Shown: positions 8,875-16,208 of the stretch, piece after piece | Layout: each line of letters begins with the position of its first letter | How positions within the stretch are numbered: the stretch's first letter is position 1 | DNA from: Candidatus Brocadiaceae bacterium | GTDB taxonomy: Bacteria; Planctomycetota; Brocadiia; Brocadiales; Brocadiaceae | DNA length: 63,076 bases | Assembly (NCBI GenBank): GCA_015661205.1 | Contig: JACVXV010000004.1 | Coordinates: 1-63,076 of the forward strand | Direction: 5' to 3' | Made by a program: the position numbers and the translations under genes | The notes under the pieces: generated by a model | Told to the model about the DNA's origin: nothing | The model's input: only the letters and a program-made list of their open reading frames with translations | Database searches by the model: none

Positions 8875-8888
8875 TACTATATATAGTA
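8875..8888. promoter_or_regulatory. 14-bp perfect palindrome, possible operator
   Basis: TACTATATATAGTA is its own reverse complement. It lies 140 bases upstream of the NrdD-like start in an AT-rich gap (8736-9294) between two divergent genes. No known regulator consensus was matched; the rest of the gap holds no gene that I can support. Confidence 0.35.
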
Positions 8889-9294
8889 TATCGCAGATTA
8901 TTGGACTGATAGTACCATAAATAAAAATATTGTCAAGCGAAAATACCATATTTTGTATGCAATAATATCGAATAATACCACCTATCGCAAAAAGAACGCC
9001 TCCTTACAGCCATTTTACAAGCCTGGAAGGCGTTTGCGGCTGCTATACCTGTTGTATGTCCATCGGCAGCAGGTAGAACGATTATTTTTGACACAGGTAA
9101 TCAAACAGGGTACACTACTTGAGCGATAAACATAGCCAAAGGCCTCTGTTTTTCGAAAAATACGGGAAAAAGCTCCTGTATCCACCCGTTCAAGCGTCGA
9201 AAATCTTACACACTTGGCTATAATTTGGTCGCATAAAATTATGGATATCTTTAGCACATTTACAAATGTAACCCCTTTTAATCAATAAATAATC

Positions 9295-10914
9295 ATGACT
9301 GATTCACACAACTTATTTCGCTCCGCAAGGATTATCAGCATGTGCACCCTGCTCAGCCGCATACTCGGTCTTATCAGGGATATGGTATGCGCAAGCATCT
9401 TTGGAACAGGAATGGTTTGGGACGCCTTTACCGTCGCCTTCAAAATCCCCAACCTGTTTCGGCGGCTCTTCGGAGAAGGCGCATTTAGTGCGGCCTTTAT
9501 TCCCATTTTCACGGAGCATATAGAAAAACGCGGCAGGGCTGAGGCGCTGGCGTTTGCCAATATCATAGCAACCGCGCTGGTCATTATCGTTGGCAGCATC
9601 GTCCTGGTGGGGGAAGGCGCCTTTTTCACCATCCCCAAAATATTTCAAATGCAGGAGAAATGGCAGCTTGTGTTTAAGCTGCTCATTATCATGTTTCCCT
9701 ACGTCTTCTTCGTTTGCCTTGTCGCTTTTATGGCAGCCGTGCTGAATACGTTCCACCACTTTTTGATGCCTGCGCTTTCCCCGATAGCCATGAACGTCTG
9801 CTGGATTTTGGGGGCGGTTTTGGCGCCTTATACGGGAAAAACCCTGGAGAAAATGATCTATGCCGTTGCCATATCCACCTTTCTGTCCGGCCTTGTCCAG
9901 ATGGTAATCCACCTGCCCACGTTGCGAAAGCAGGAGATCATTTACCGTTTCATACCGCAATTTTCCCATCCTGATTTTAAGGCGGTGATGTCTCGCATGG
10001 CGCCCGTCGTCTTTGGGCTGGGTATCGTACAACTGAACGTCCTGATAGACAGCATCACCGCCATCGGATTTTCCGCGCCGCAAGGCGGATGGGACCATTT
10101 CACCATATTGGGAATAAATGTTTCCTTTCCTATGAAAGCCGGCGCCGCATCCGTGTTGTACTATAGTGACCGGTTAATTCAATTTCCCCTCGGTGTATTT
10201 GGCATTGCAATGGCGACGGTAGTGTTTCCCCTCTTTTCCACCCACGTGGTGCGAGAGGATTGGAACAACTTCTACACTACTTTTAATAAGGCGTTGAAAT
10301 TTATACTCTTCATCGGCATCCCTGCCTCTTTGGGGATGATCATACTCCGGGATCCCATCATAGACCTTCTTTACAGAAGGAACCAGTTTAATGCGGAATC
10401 CGCTTACCGGACGTCGCGCGTCATCCTCCTTTATGCCGTTGGAATATGGGCATATTGCGGTCTGCACGTCATAATACGGGCATTCTATTCTCTGAAAGAC
10501 ACCGTCACACCGGTAAAAGTGGGCATTGTGTGCATTGGCATACATATCGTTTTAAATCTTTCGCTTATATGGGTATTGCAGGAGGGAGGACTAGCCCTTT
10601 CCACGGCAATAAGCGCCATCGCGCACATTATTATTTTAACGGTTATTTTGCAAAAAAGGCTTCGGATAAAAATAGAGAAAACCGTCGCCGTTTCACTCCT
10701 AAAAACGGTTATCGCCTCAACGGTAATGGCGATTACGTGCTGGTTTGTTTTACAGAGGTTCTCTCCTATAAATGGCGAAGGAGGGATATCCCTCAAAGCG
10801 GCCAGACTTTTCGTCCCGATGATTTCCGCGCTGGCAGCATTCGCCGCAACGTCCTACGCCCTCAAATCGGAAGAGTTCAGATACCTGGCAAGCAAGTCAT
10901 TGAAAAAAACATAG
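9295..10914 (+). CDS. murJ: Lipid II flippase MurJ
   Basis: 539 residues with about 14 membrane spans. The N-terminus has the family hallmarks: MCTLLSRILGLIRDMVCA, then WDAFTVAFKIPNLFRRLF and EGAFSAAFIP, with the Arg residues of the central cavity. Further on, YYSDRLIQFPLGVFGIAMATV is the second highly conserved block. MurJ moves lipid II, the undecaprenyl-linked peptidoglycan unit, across the inner membrane. Its presence with rodA in this window fits the peptidoglycan now accepted for anammox planctomycetes. ATG 9295 is the start; a TATAAT at 9219-9224 could be the -10 box, but no good -35 is seen. Confidence 0.93.
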   Translation: MTDSHNLFRSARIISMCTLLSRILGLIRDMVCASIFGTGMVWDAFTVAFKIPNLFRRLFGEGAFSAAFIPIFTEHIEKRGRAEALAFANIIATALVIIVGSIVLVGEGAFFTIPKIFQMQEKWQLVFKLLIIMFPYVFFVCLVAFMAAVLNTFHHFLMPALSPIAMNVCWILGAVLAPYTGKTLEKMIYAVAISTFLSGLVQMVIHLPTLRKQEIIYRFIPQFSHPDFKAVMSRMAPVVFGLGIVQLNVLIDSITAIGFSAPQGGWDHFTILGINVSFPMKAGAASVLYYSDRLIQFPLGVFGIAMATVVFPLFSTHVVREDWNNFYTTFNKALKFILFIGIPASLGMIILRDPIIDLLYRRNQFNAESAYRTSRVILLYAVGIWAYCGLHVIIRAFYSLKDTVTPVKVGIVCIGIHIVLNLSLIWVLQEGGLALSTAISAIAHIIILTVILQKRLRIKIEKTVAVSLLKTVIASTVMAITCWFVLQRFSPINGEGGISLKAARLFVPMISALAAFAATSYALKSEEFRYLASKSLKKT

Positions 10915-11000
10915 CGATGGTATCATTTTTTCCCTTTACTCTTCAGACTCATTCGGGTTAAGATTTAGGGTCATGTCACCATGTATTTTTGTTGTGGCCC

Positions 11001-11045
11001 GGCGTGGACAAATAAAGATTGTCCATGCCACCCGCAAATCTTTTT
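11001..11045 (+). terminator. Hairpin between murJ and mdh, possible terminator
   Basis: GGCGTGGACAA at 11001-11011 pairs with TTGTCCATGCC at 11019-11029 (one G-T pair) around a 7-base loop. A short T-run follows only 11 bases later, so termination is possible but weak. The hairpin could also belong to the repeat families. Confidence 0.4.
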
Positions 11046-11110
11046 AAATAAAATTTCCAAAAAACCATTTTAAAGATATGTTTTCAATCGGCAAGCAAAA
11101 GGAGTTATCC

Positions 11111-12055
11111 GTGGCAAGGAAAAAAATAACCGTCATCGGCGCCGGAAACGTTGGCGCCACAACAGCGCAACGTCTGGCTGAAAAAGAAATGGGAGACGTC
11201 GTTTTATTGGATATCGTACAGGACATGCCGCAGGGAAAGGCGCTGGACATCCTTGAATCAGGGCCTATTTACGGCTACAACACCTCCATCATCGGCACAA
11301 ACGGATATGAAGAGACAAGGAATTCCGATATCGTAATTATTACCTCCGGCGTAGCCAGAAAGCCGGGGATGAGCCGGGACGACCTGCTCAAGATCAACAC
11401 GGGGATTGTAAAAGGCGTAGCGGAAAACGTGGCAAAAACATCGCCCAACGCCATCCTGATCCTCGTCTCTAATCCGCTGGACGCCATGACCTACGTGGCC
11501 TACAAGGCCAGCCGCTTTCCGAAAAACCGCATCATTGGCATGGCTGGCGTGCTTGACGCCGCCCGCTTCAGCGCCTTCATCGCCCTGGAACTGAACGTGT
11601 CCGTTGAAAACATCCATGCCTTCGTGCTGGGCGGACATGGCGACACGATGGTACCGTCCACACGATACACGACCGTAGCAGGGGTTCCCCTGGAGGATTT
11701 GATACCCGTAGCGCGCCTGGAAGCCATAGTAAAGCGTACGAGAGAGGGCGGCGCGGAGATTGTCAACCTGCTGAAAACGGGCAGCGCATTTTACGCCCCG
11801 TCAGCGGCCGTCGTGGACATGGTGGAGGCCATCATAAAGGACAAAAAGAAGATATTACCCTGCGCGGCCTTGTGCGAAGGGGAATATGGCATCGATAGCC
11901 TCTTTGTGGGCGTGCCGGTAAAATTGGGAGCAAAAGGCATTGAGCAGATTTTTGAAATCAAACTGAACGCCGATGAATCGTCCGCCCTGAAACGTTCCGC
12001 CGATGCGGTCAAAACCCTGTGTGAGCAGGTGGACAAATTATTGGCAACGGGCTAG
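11111..12055 (+). CDS. mdh: Malate dehydrogenase (LDH-like, NAD-dependent)
   Basis: 314 residues from the chosen GTG. The NAD-binding [11 protein letters not shown] is at the N-terminus. [11 protein letters not shown] carries the Arg that selects oxaloacetate over pyruvate, the proton-relay Asp lies upstream of the catalytic His in GGHGDTMVP, and [10 protein letters not shown] holds the conserved Asn. It interconverts malate and oxaloacetate in the citric acid cycle. The frame is open from 11078, but AAAAGGAG at 11097-11104 sits six bases before GTG 11111, which also gives the usual family length. The two SDH-type anchor genes follow 63 bases downstream, suggesting one transcript. Confidence 0.93.
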   Translation: MARKKITVIGAGNVGATTAQRLAEKEMGDVVLLDIVQDMPQGKALDILESGPIYGYNTSIIGTNGYEETRNSDIVIITSGVARKPGMSRDDLLKINTGIVKGVAENVAKTSPNAILILVSNPLDAMTYVAYKASRFPKNRIIGMAGVLDAARFSAFIALELNVSVENIHAFVLGGHGDTMVPSTRYTTVAGVPLEDLIPVARLEAIVKRTREGGAEIVNLLKTGSAFYAPSAAVVDMVEAIIKDKKKILPCAALCEGEYGIDSLFVGVPVKLGAKGIEQIFEIKLNADESSALKRSADAVKTLCEQVDKLLATG

Positions 12056-12118
12056 TTTTTGGCGTAACAGTTCGGACGGTATTAAATGAACTTTGAATAA
12101 TTCTTACAATAAATAACT

Positions 12119-12478
12119 ATGGGAAATAGAGGTTTTTGGTCGTGGTATCTGCAAAGGATTACAGCCCTGCTGCTGGTTATGGGGATGGCGGTTCACTTCT
12201 TTACCTTTCACTTTAGTCCCGGACGGTATTCTGCCCGCTATTACGACGAAATCGTAAACCGTTTCTGTTCACCCGGCTGGATTGCCTTTCACCTTTGCCT
12301 CCTGTCACTCGTCGTCTTTCACGGCCTAAATGGGCTTTGGGGCATAGTGATGGATTTTCGTATAAGCAAAAAGGCCGCCTGCTTGCTCAAGGGGGGCCTC
12401 TGGGTTGCAGGAATTATCTTATTCGGCGCCGGGCTTTACGTTTCGATCTTGTTTGCAAGGCAAAACGGCAGTTTTTAA
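12119..12478 (+). CDS. Succinate dehydrogenase/fumarate reductase membrane anchor subunit
   Basis: 119 residues with three predicted membrane helices. WSWYLQRITALLLVMGMAVHF has the R-x-T/S and His pattern near the first helix; FHLCLLSLVVFHGLNGLWGI carries the FHxxNGxW motif of the second helix, whose His is a heme b ligand in SdhC/SdhD families. It should anchor a flavoprotein/iron-sulfur pair to the membrane and pass electrons to or from quinone. SdhC versus SdhD naming is not safe. It follows mdh and is separated from the second anchor by a 59-base stretch carrying a repeat. Confidence 0.82.
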   Translation: MGNRGFWSWYLQRITALLLVMGMAVHFFTFHFSPGRYSARYYDEIVNRFCSPGWIAFHLCLLSLVVFHGLNGLWGIVMDFRISKKAACLLKGGLWVAGIILFGAGLYVSILFARQNGSF

Positions 12479-12479
12479 T

Positions 12480-12512
12480 TTCTACCGATATTTTGTCCCT
12501 ACGGGACGTTTA
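12480..12512. repeat. Short repeat with GTCCCTACGGGAC palindrome
   Basis: CTACCGATATTTTGTCCCTA plus CGGGACGTTTAA lies between the two anchor genes. Copies occur at 40885-40918 and, reversed, at 41370-41402 and 58812-58845. It sits inside what should be one operon. Confidence 0.8.
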
Positions 12513-12536
12513 ACAAACAGATTTCGTATAACTATT

Positions 12537-12911
12537 ATGATCGCTCAAAAACTAACGGCAGTCTTTAAAAACCTTTCAAGAAACCGGTTTGCCGGCGCTT
12601 ATGCCTTCTGGATCCACCGGATAACAGGCATCATTATCACCCTGTTTTTGTTTTTACATATTTGGACGCTCTGCTCCGTCTTTCGCGGTAAGGCCGCCTA
12701 TGATTACGCCATCACCAAGTTCGACACCAAGTTCGGATACGCCTTTCAATACGCGCTACTCCTCATAGTAGCAGCCCATCTGCTCAACGGTATAAGGATC
12801 ACGGTAGTTGATCTCTGCCAGGTTACCCGTGCGCAGAAGAAATTGCTGTGGGCGTCACTGTTTCTTTTTGCCGTTATCGCAAGCGTCGGTGTCTTTACAG
12901 TACTACTTTAA
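12537..12911 (+). CDS. Succinate dehydrogenase cytochrome b-type anchor subunit
   Basis: 124 residues with three membrane helices. FAGAYAFWIHRITGIIITLF matches the SdhC signature (H-R-x-T/S-G), and LLIVAAHLLNGIRITVVD holds the second-helix His expected to bind heme b. It would pair with the 119-residue anchor upstream. The frame opens at 12405, but the ATG at 12537 begins the conserved part and avoids overlap with the upstream gene. No sdhA or sdhB follows; the next 280 bases are repeats and then carbamate kinase on the other strand. The catalytic subunits must be encoded elsewhere. Confidence 0.82.
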   Translation: MIAQKLTAVFKNLSRNRFAGAYAFWIHRITGIIITLFLFLHIWTLCSVFRGKAAYDYAITKFDTKFGYAFQYALLLIVAAHLLNGIRITVVDLCQVTRAQKKLLWASLFLFAVIASVGVFTVLL

Positions 12912-12950
12912 TTTGTAACAAACCCTCCGGTATCCAAGCTCGCATTATGC

Positions 12951-13105
12951 GCATTCCCATTTTCCTGTAAATATGCATTTTGTCCCGTAGGGACAGATAG
13001 AAATAACCCACCGATTTATCGGTGGGGACAGACTCCAGAACTTCTAGTCCCGTAAGGACGGCTAACTTCATTGATAATTCTCGTTGGCCGGAATTTGGGA
13101 ATGCA
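12951..13105. repeat. Repeat element with GCATTCCCA ends, inverted copy of 1521-1697
   Basis: It starts GCATTCCCA and ends TGGGAATGCA. It contains TTTGTCCCGTAGGGACAG, CACCGATTTATCGGTG and TAGTCCCGTAAGGAC. Reversed, it aligns with 1521-1697 along its length. The remaining bases to 13191 hold no gene. Confidence 0.75.
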
Positions 13106-13191
13106 CCCCTCGCAGTCGTGCATCATGCATCGCGTATCACGCATCAAAAACACCCGATTAATTTATGAAGATAAATCACAGACAAAAGTTT

Positions 13192-14139
13192 TTAAACATG
13201 TCTAATTATCGTCCCCCTCCTGCCTTCCATTGCCTCTTCAGCCCCATCAAGAGAGGTAATAATAGCCACGTCTCCGCCCCAAGTCAGAAAATTAATGGCA
13301 GCCCGCACCTTTGGTTCCATACTTCCCGGCAAAAAATGGCCTTCTTCCAGATACCTTACGGCGTCACTTACCGTCAATTTGCTTAACGCCCGTTCGTTCG
13401 GTTTCCGGTAATTTAGACAGGCCTGTTCCACGCCGGTAAGCATCACCAGTCGCTCCGCGTTAATACCCCTGGCCAGGACGCTGGACGCAAGATCTTTATC
13501 AATCACCACGTCCACCCCCTCCAGGTCGCCATTTTCCCTTTGAACTACAGGGATGCCGCCACCGCCGGCCGCAATAACAATATCTCCGGCCTCCAGCAAG
13601 GTTTTTATGGCGCGTTCCTCCACAATTTTTAATGGGTTAGGAGAGGCAACAACCCGGCGGTACCCCCTGTGGCTATCTTCCACAATCTGCCAACCCTTTT
13701 CCCGTTGAAAACGCTCGGCATCGTCCTTCCGGAAAAAAGGTCCGATGGGTTTGGTAGGATTTGTAAATGCCTTGTCGTTCTTATCGACAATGACCTGGGT
13801 AAGCACGGTTACGACACATCGGTCAATCCCCTCCCGCCGCAGCCGGTTTGTTAGAGATTGCTGAATCATGTAACCAATAGCGCCCTCAGTATCCGCCACA
13901 CAAACACCAAGGGGAATTTCAGGCACGCTGCCCCTGCTGGCCTCAACCATAAGCAGCATGTTTCCCACCTGGGGGCCGTTTCCATGCGTGATAACCACGC
14001 GATATCCTTGCTTCAGGCAGTATATGATACCATCCAGGCTTCTTTGCACGTTCTCAAACTGCTCCGCATTCGCGCCGCGCTGTCCTTCCCTGATAAGGGC
14101 ATTCCCTCCCAGTGCAATAACGATGACTTTATTATTCAT
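13192..14139 (-). CDS. arcC: Carbamate kinase
   Basis: 315 residues from ATG 14139. VIALGGNALIREGQ at the N-terminus, THGNGPQVGNML, EAGDIVIAAGGGGIPV and the C-terminal GSMEPKVRAAINFL are hallmarks of carbamate kinase. The enzyme makes ATP and carbamate from carbamoyl phosphate and ADP, or runs in reverse to make carbamoyl phosphate from ammonia and bicarbonate. No arginine deiminase (arcA) or ornithine carbamoyltransferase (arcB) lies next to it, so a classical ADI operon is absent; in an ammonium-rich organism the reverse direction is conceivable but unproven. The frame runs on to 14208 through a repeat; AAGAGAA before 14139 supports the shorter start. Confidence 0.93.
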   Translation of the reverse strand: MNNKVIVIALGGNALIREGQRGANAEQFENVQRSLDGIIYCLKQGYRVVITHGNGPQVGNMLLMVEASRGSVPEIPLGVCVADTEGAIGYMIQQSLTNRLRREGIDRCVVTVLTQVIVDKNDKAFTNPTKPIGPFFRKDDAERFQREKGWQIVEDSHRGYRRVVASPNPLKIVEERAIKTLLEAGDIVIAAGGGGIPVVQRENGDLEGVDVVIDKDLASSVLARGINAERLVMLTGVEQACLNYRKPNERALSKLTVSDAVRYLEEGHFLPGSMEPKVRAAINFLTWGGDVAIITSLDGAEEAMEGRRGTIIRHV

Positions 14140-14155
14140 AGGTTCTCTTTTGTAT

Positions 14156-14227
14156 GTAGGGCAAGGCTTCAGCCTTGCTCCTGTTTGAACACGCATCCGG
14201 GGTGGCAACCCTAACGGGTCGCCCTAC
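14156..14227. repeat. Repeat family D with GTAGGGC...GCCCTAC ends
   Basis: 72 bases bounded by GTAGGGC and GCCCTAC, with an internal GGCTTCAGCC palindrome. Copies are at 41214-41285 and, imperfect, at 45666-45743. It begins 17 bases upstream of the carbamate kinase start and may hold its promoter region. Confidence 0.8.
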
Positions 14228-14590
14228 AACAGGCCCGAAGGGCTGAAAGGATATAGCCAGGGGTAAAGCCCCTGGTAAATGTAATAACATAGCCAGCCCC
14301 GAAGGGGTGACAGAAAAGGACGCATAACATGGTCAGGACACCTATTTTTTCTGGAATTTAGTATTGTTTTAGTCACGAAAACAAAACATCCTGCCACCCC
14401 TTCGGGGCTTGTATTATTTTGTGATCTTCACAGGGGGCTTCACCCCCTGCTATATCCTGTCGGCCTTTCAGGCCTGACTTTCAATTTCCTATACAGGTCG
14501 CTCCTACGGAGCTTTTGCGGTGTTTAGATTCTCTATTCTACAAATAGGTCGCCCCTTTGGGGCTATATTCGTCCAACTCCGGCAGTCTTT
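14228..14590. repeat. Composite palindromic repeat, family B, full-length
   Basis: A chain of palindromic words: GGGGTAAAGCCCC, CAGCCCCGAAGGGGTGACAG, CCACCCCTTCGGGGCTTG, GGGGCTTCACCCC and CGGCCTTTCAGGCCTGA, ending in CAATTTCCTATAC, then GGTCGCCCCTTTGGGGC. The order recurs at 26989-27243, 40975-41210, 45248-45560 and 53560-53870. No coding capacity. Confidence 0.8.
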
Positions 14591-14958
14591 GGTTTAGCGC
14601 TTAGACATAAAATAATTACAATCACTCTATCTTACCATCACCAAGTTACTTACATTCGCACCCCCCCGCAAGCCCTCATAAATAAAATGAAAATTCCTAT
14701 ACAATTAAATTATTCGTTTCTTGTTATATGTTATTCATTAAACGCATATTATTCCCCCAGAGCAGTGGGCTACGGTTGTATTGCCCCTAACGGGGCATTT
14801 TGCATACTACACGGTAGGCCAACCGTCCCCGGTTGACATAATGTTTTTTCCTGATTCTCCTCCTGGGAGGGATACAGCGATGTAGTGTCGGTCATTGCCT
14901 GCCATAAACAAGCACGCAGCGAGGAACATCCATTATTGACCACCATTCAGGCAATCTG
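14591..14958. repeat. Intergenic with repeat remnants
   Basis: 14663-14707 repeats 293-340. Near 14770-14840 lie GCCCCTAACGGGGC and a GTGGGCTACGG word also seen near 59350. The rest, up to the AIPR remnant, shows no gene. Confidence 0.55.
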
Positions 14959-16087
14959 TTATTGAGTGTAATTCCATCCCCGAATCTCTGCTTCTTCCCA
15001 AATTCTTTTACAAAGAATGCTCAATGTAACAGGCGGTTCTTTACCCTTTTGGAGAAAGTTAACCATATTGAAACTTTGAAAACGCTCATTCGGGGTCAAG
15101 AACCTCCCTGCCCTGAGCCATTTATATAATTCAAGCCATCCTTTGCTGCCTTTGTTCTTACAGAATTCAACAACTTTGTTTTCATTCAAAATGGTCGGAT
15201 CGTACTTCCCGCAACTGATTTCCGAGATATATTCATCACGGATACTTCCCGGCAACACAAAATCCCTGGCTTTCAATGTGTCCCAACATTCCTCTCACTT
15301 GCAGTACTCTGTTACATTCTGCTGGGTGTTACGGATATGTTCGTTTACAATCCCTGACATAGACTCCAATACATCAAGAATTGGTTCTCCAATGTTATAG
15401 GCACAGAACATGTCAGGTTCTTTCAGTATGGTTTCCCTGATTCCTTTATTGACATTGCCGCGGGCAGAGAGAAAGACGCGTACATTCATATCGAGCATTT
15501 TGATACCCCATCTGGCATACATGTTTGCGAGTGCTATGCCAGGAATGAATCCAAGATATGTGGAATAGATGTTCGTTTCGTTTTTTCTAACAACACATGG
15601 TAATGGTCCACCGCAGTATTCCATAAATTCAATGGTTATCTTCTCCCTCTCCCCCCGTTCGACAATAACGGCACGATCTTTCAATATCCCAGATGGTACG
15701 GATAATCTCAATGCCGTCAATATCATCTATATCCGCAGGCCTCTTCTGGGTTATTCCGTTTGTAATCAAAACAATCTTTGCAGTCCTGATATCACCTTTG
15801 CACTCAGTTGTAAGGCTGGCAAGTTCATGTGCCTCGTTCGAGATATCAATTTTATTTTGCAGGTCTTTAAGGCTTCGCGTCAGAAAATTTGTCGCACTCC
15901 TGAATAAAGAGTTTACTTCATCATTGGAAACCCGTGCTTTTGAGGGATCATCCTCGTCCAGGAAATGTGATACGATAAGTGTAAAATCCTTAAACTCATC
16001 ATCATAGTGGTAAGCATCAACTTTTATGTCCTTGCTTTTATACGGACAGAGAACAAGACTTTCTATTTCTCCATTAATGCCTACCAC
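14959..16087 (-). pseudogene. Broken AIPR-family (abortive infection phage resistance) gene
   Basis: Three open pieces read as one decayed protein. 16087-15629 ends with EIIRTIWDIERS. A frameshift near 15670-15685 moves to the frame of 15726-15295, which carries VIVERGEREKITIEF and the AIPR signature MYARWGIKMLDMNVRVFL, then NVNKGIRETI and FCAYN. The usual NNG region and about 200 following residues are missing after AYN, so there is also an internal deletion. A TGA at 15297-15295 then interrupts the same frame, which continues as EECWDTLKARDFVLPGSIRD to 14959. AIPR proteins act in phage defence. It lies directly behind the SNF2-type helicase gene and may once have been its partner. The signature is clear; the exact lesions should be checked against reads. 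Confidence 0.7.
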
Positions 16088-16208
16088 ATATTGTTTATCA
16101 AGAAATAATTTATCAATATATAGTATACCACCAACCGTACAAACGTATTCTCAGACAGCCAGGAAAGAGTCGCTCCACAATCTCCACCTTGTTTTCCTTT
16201 CCATGGAT

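Noticed and set aside
9015-9257. 80-codon minus-strand frame before murJ
   Set aside because: No family pattern and no ribosome site; the region is better explained as a promoter gap.
9313-10098. 261-codon frame opposite murJ
   Set aside because: Low-complexity His/Gly/Asp text typical of an antisense shadow; murJ is certain.
13165-14214. Plus-strand frames opposite carbamate kinase
   Set aside because: They overlap a well-defined kinase gene and repeat DNA.
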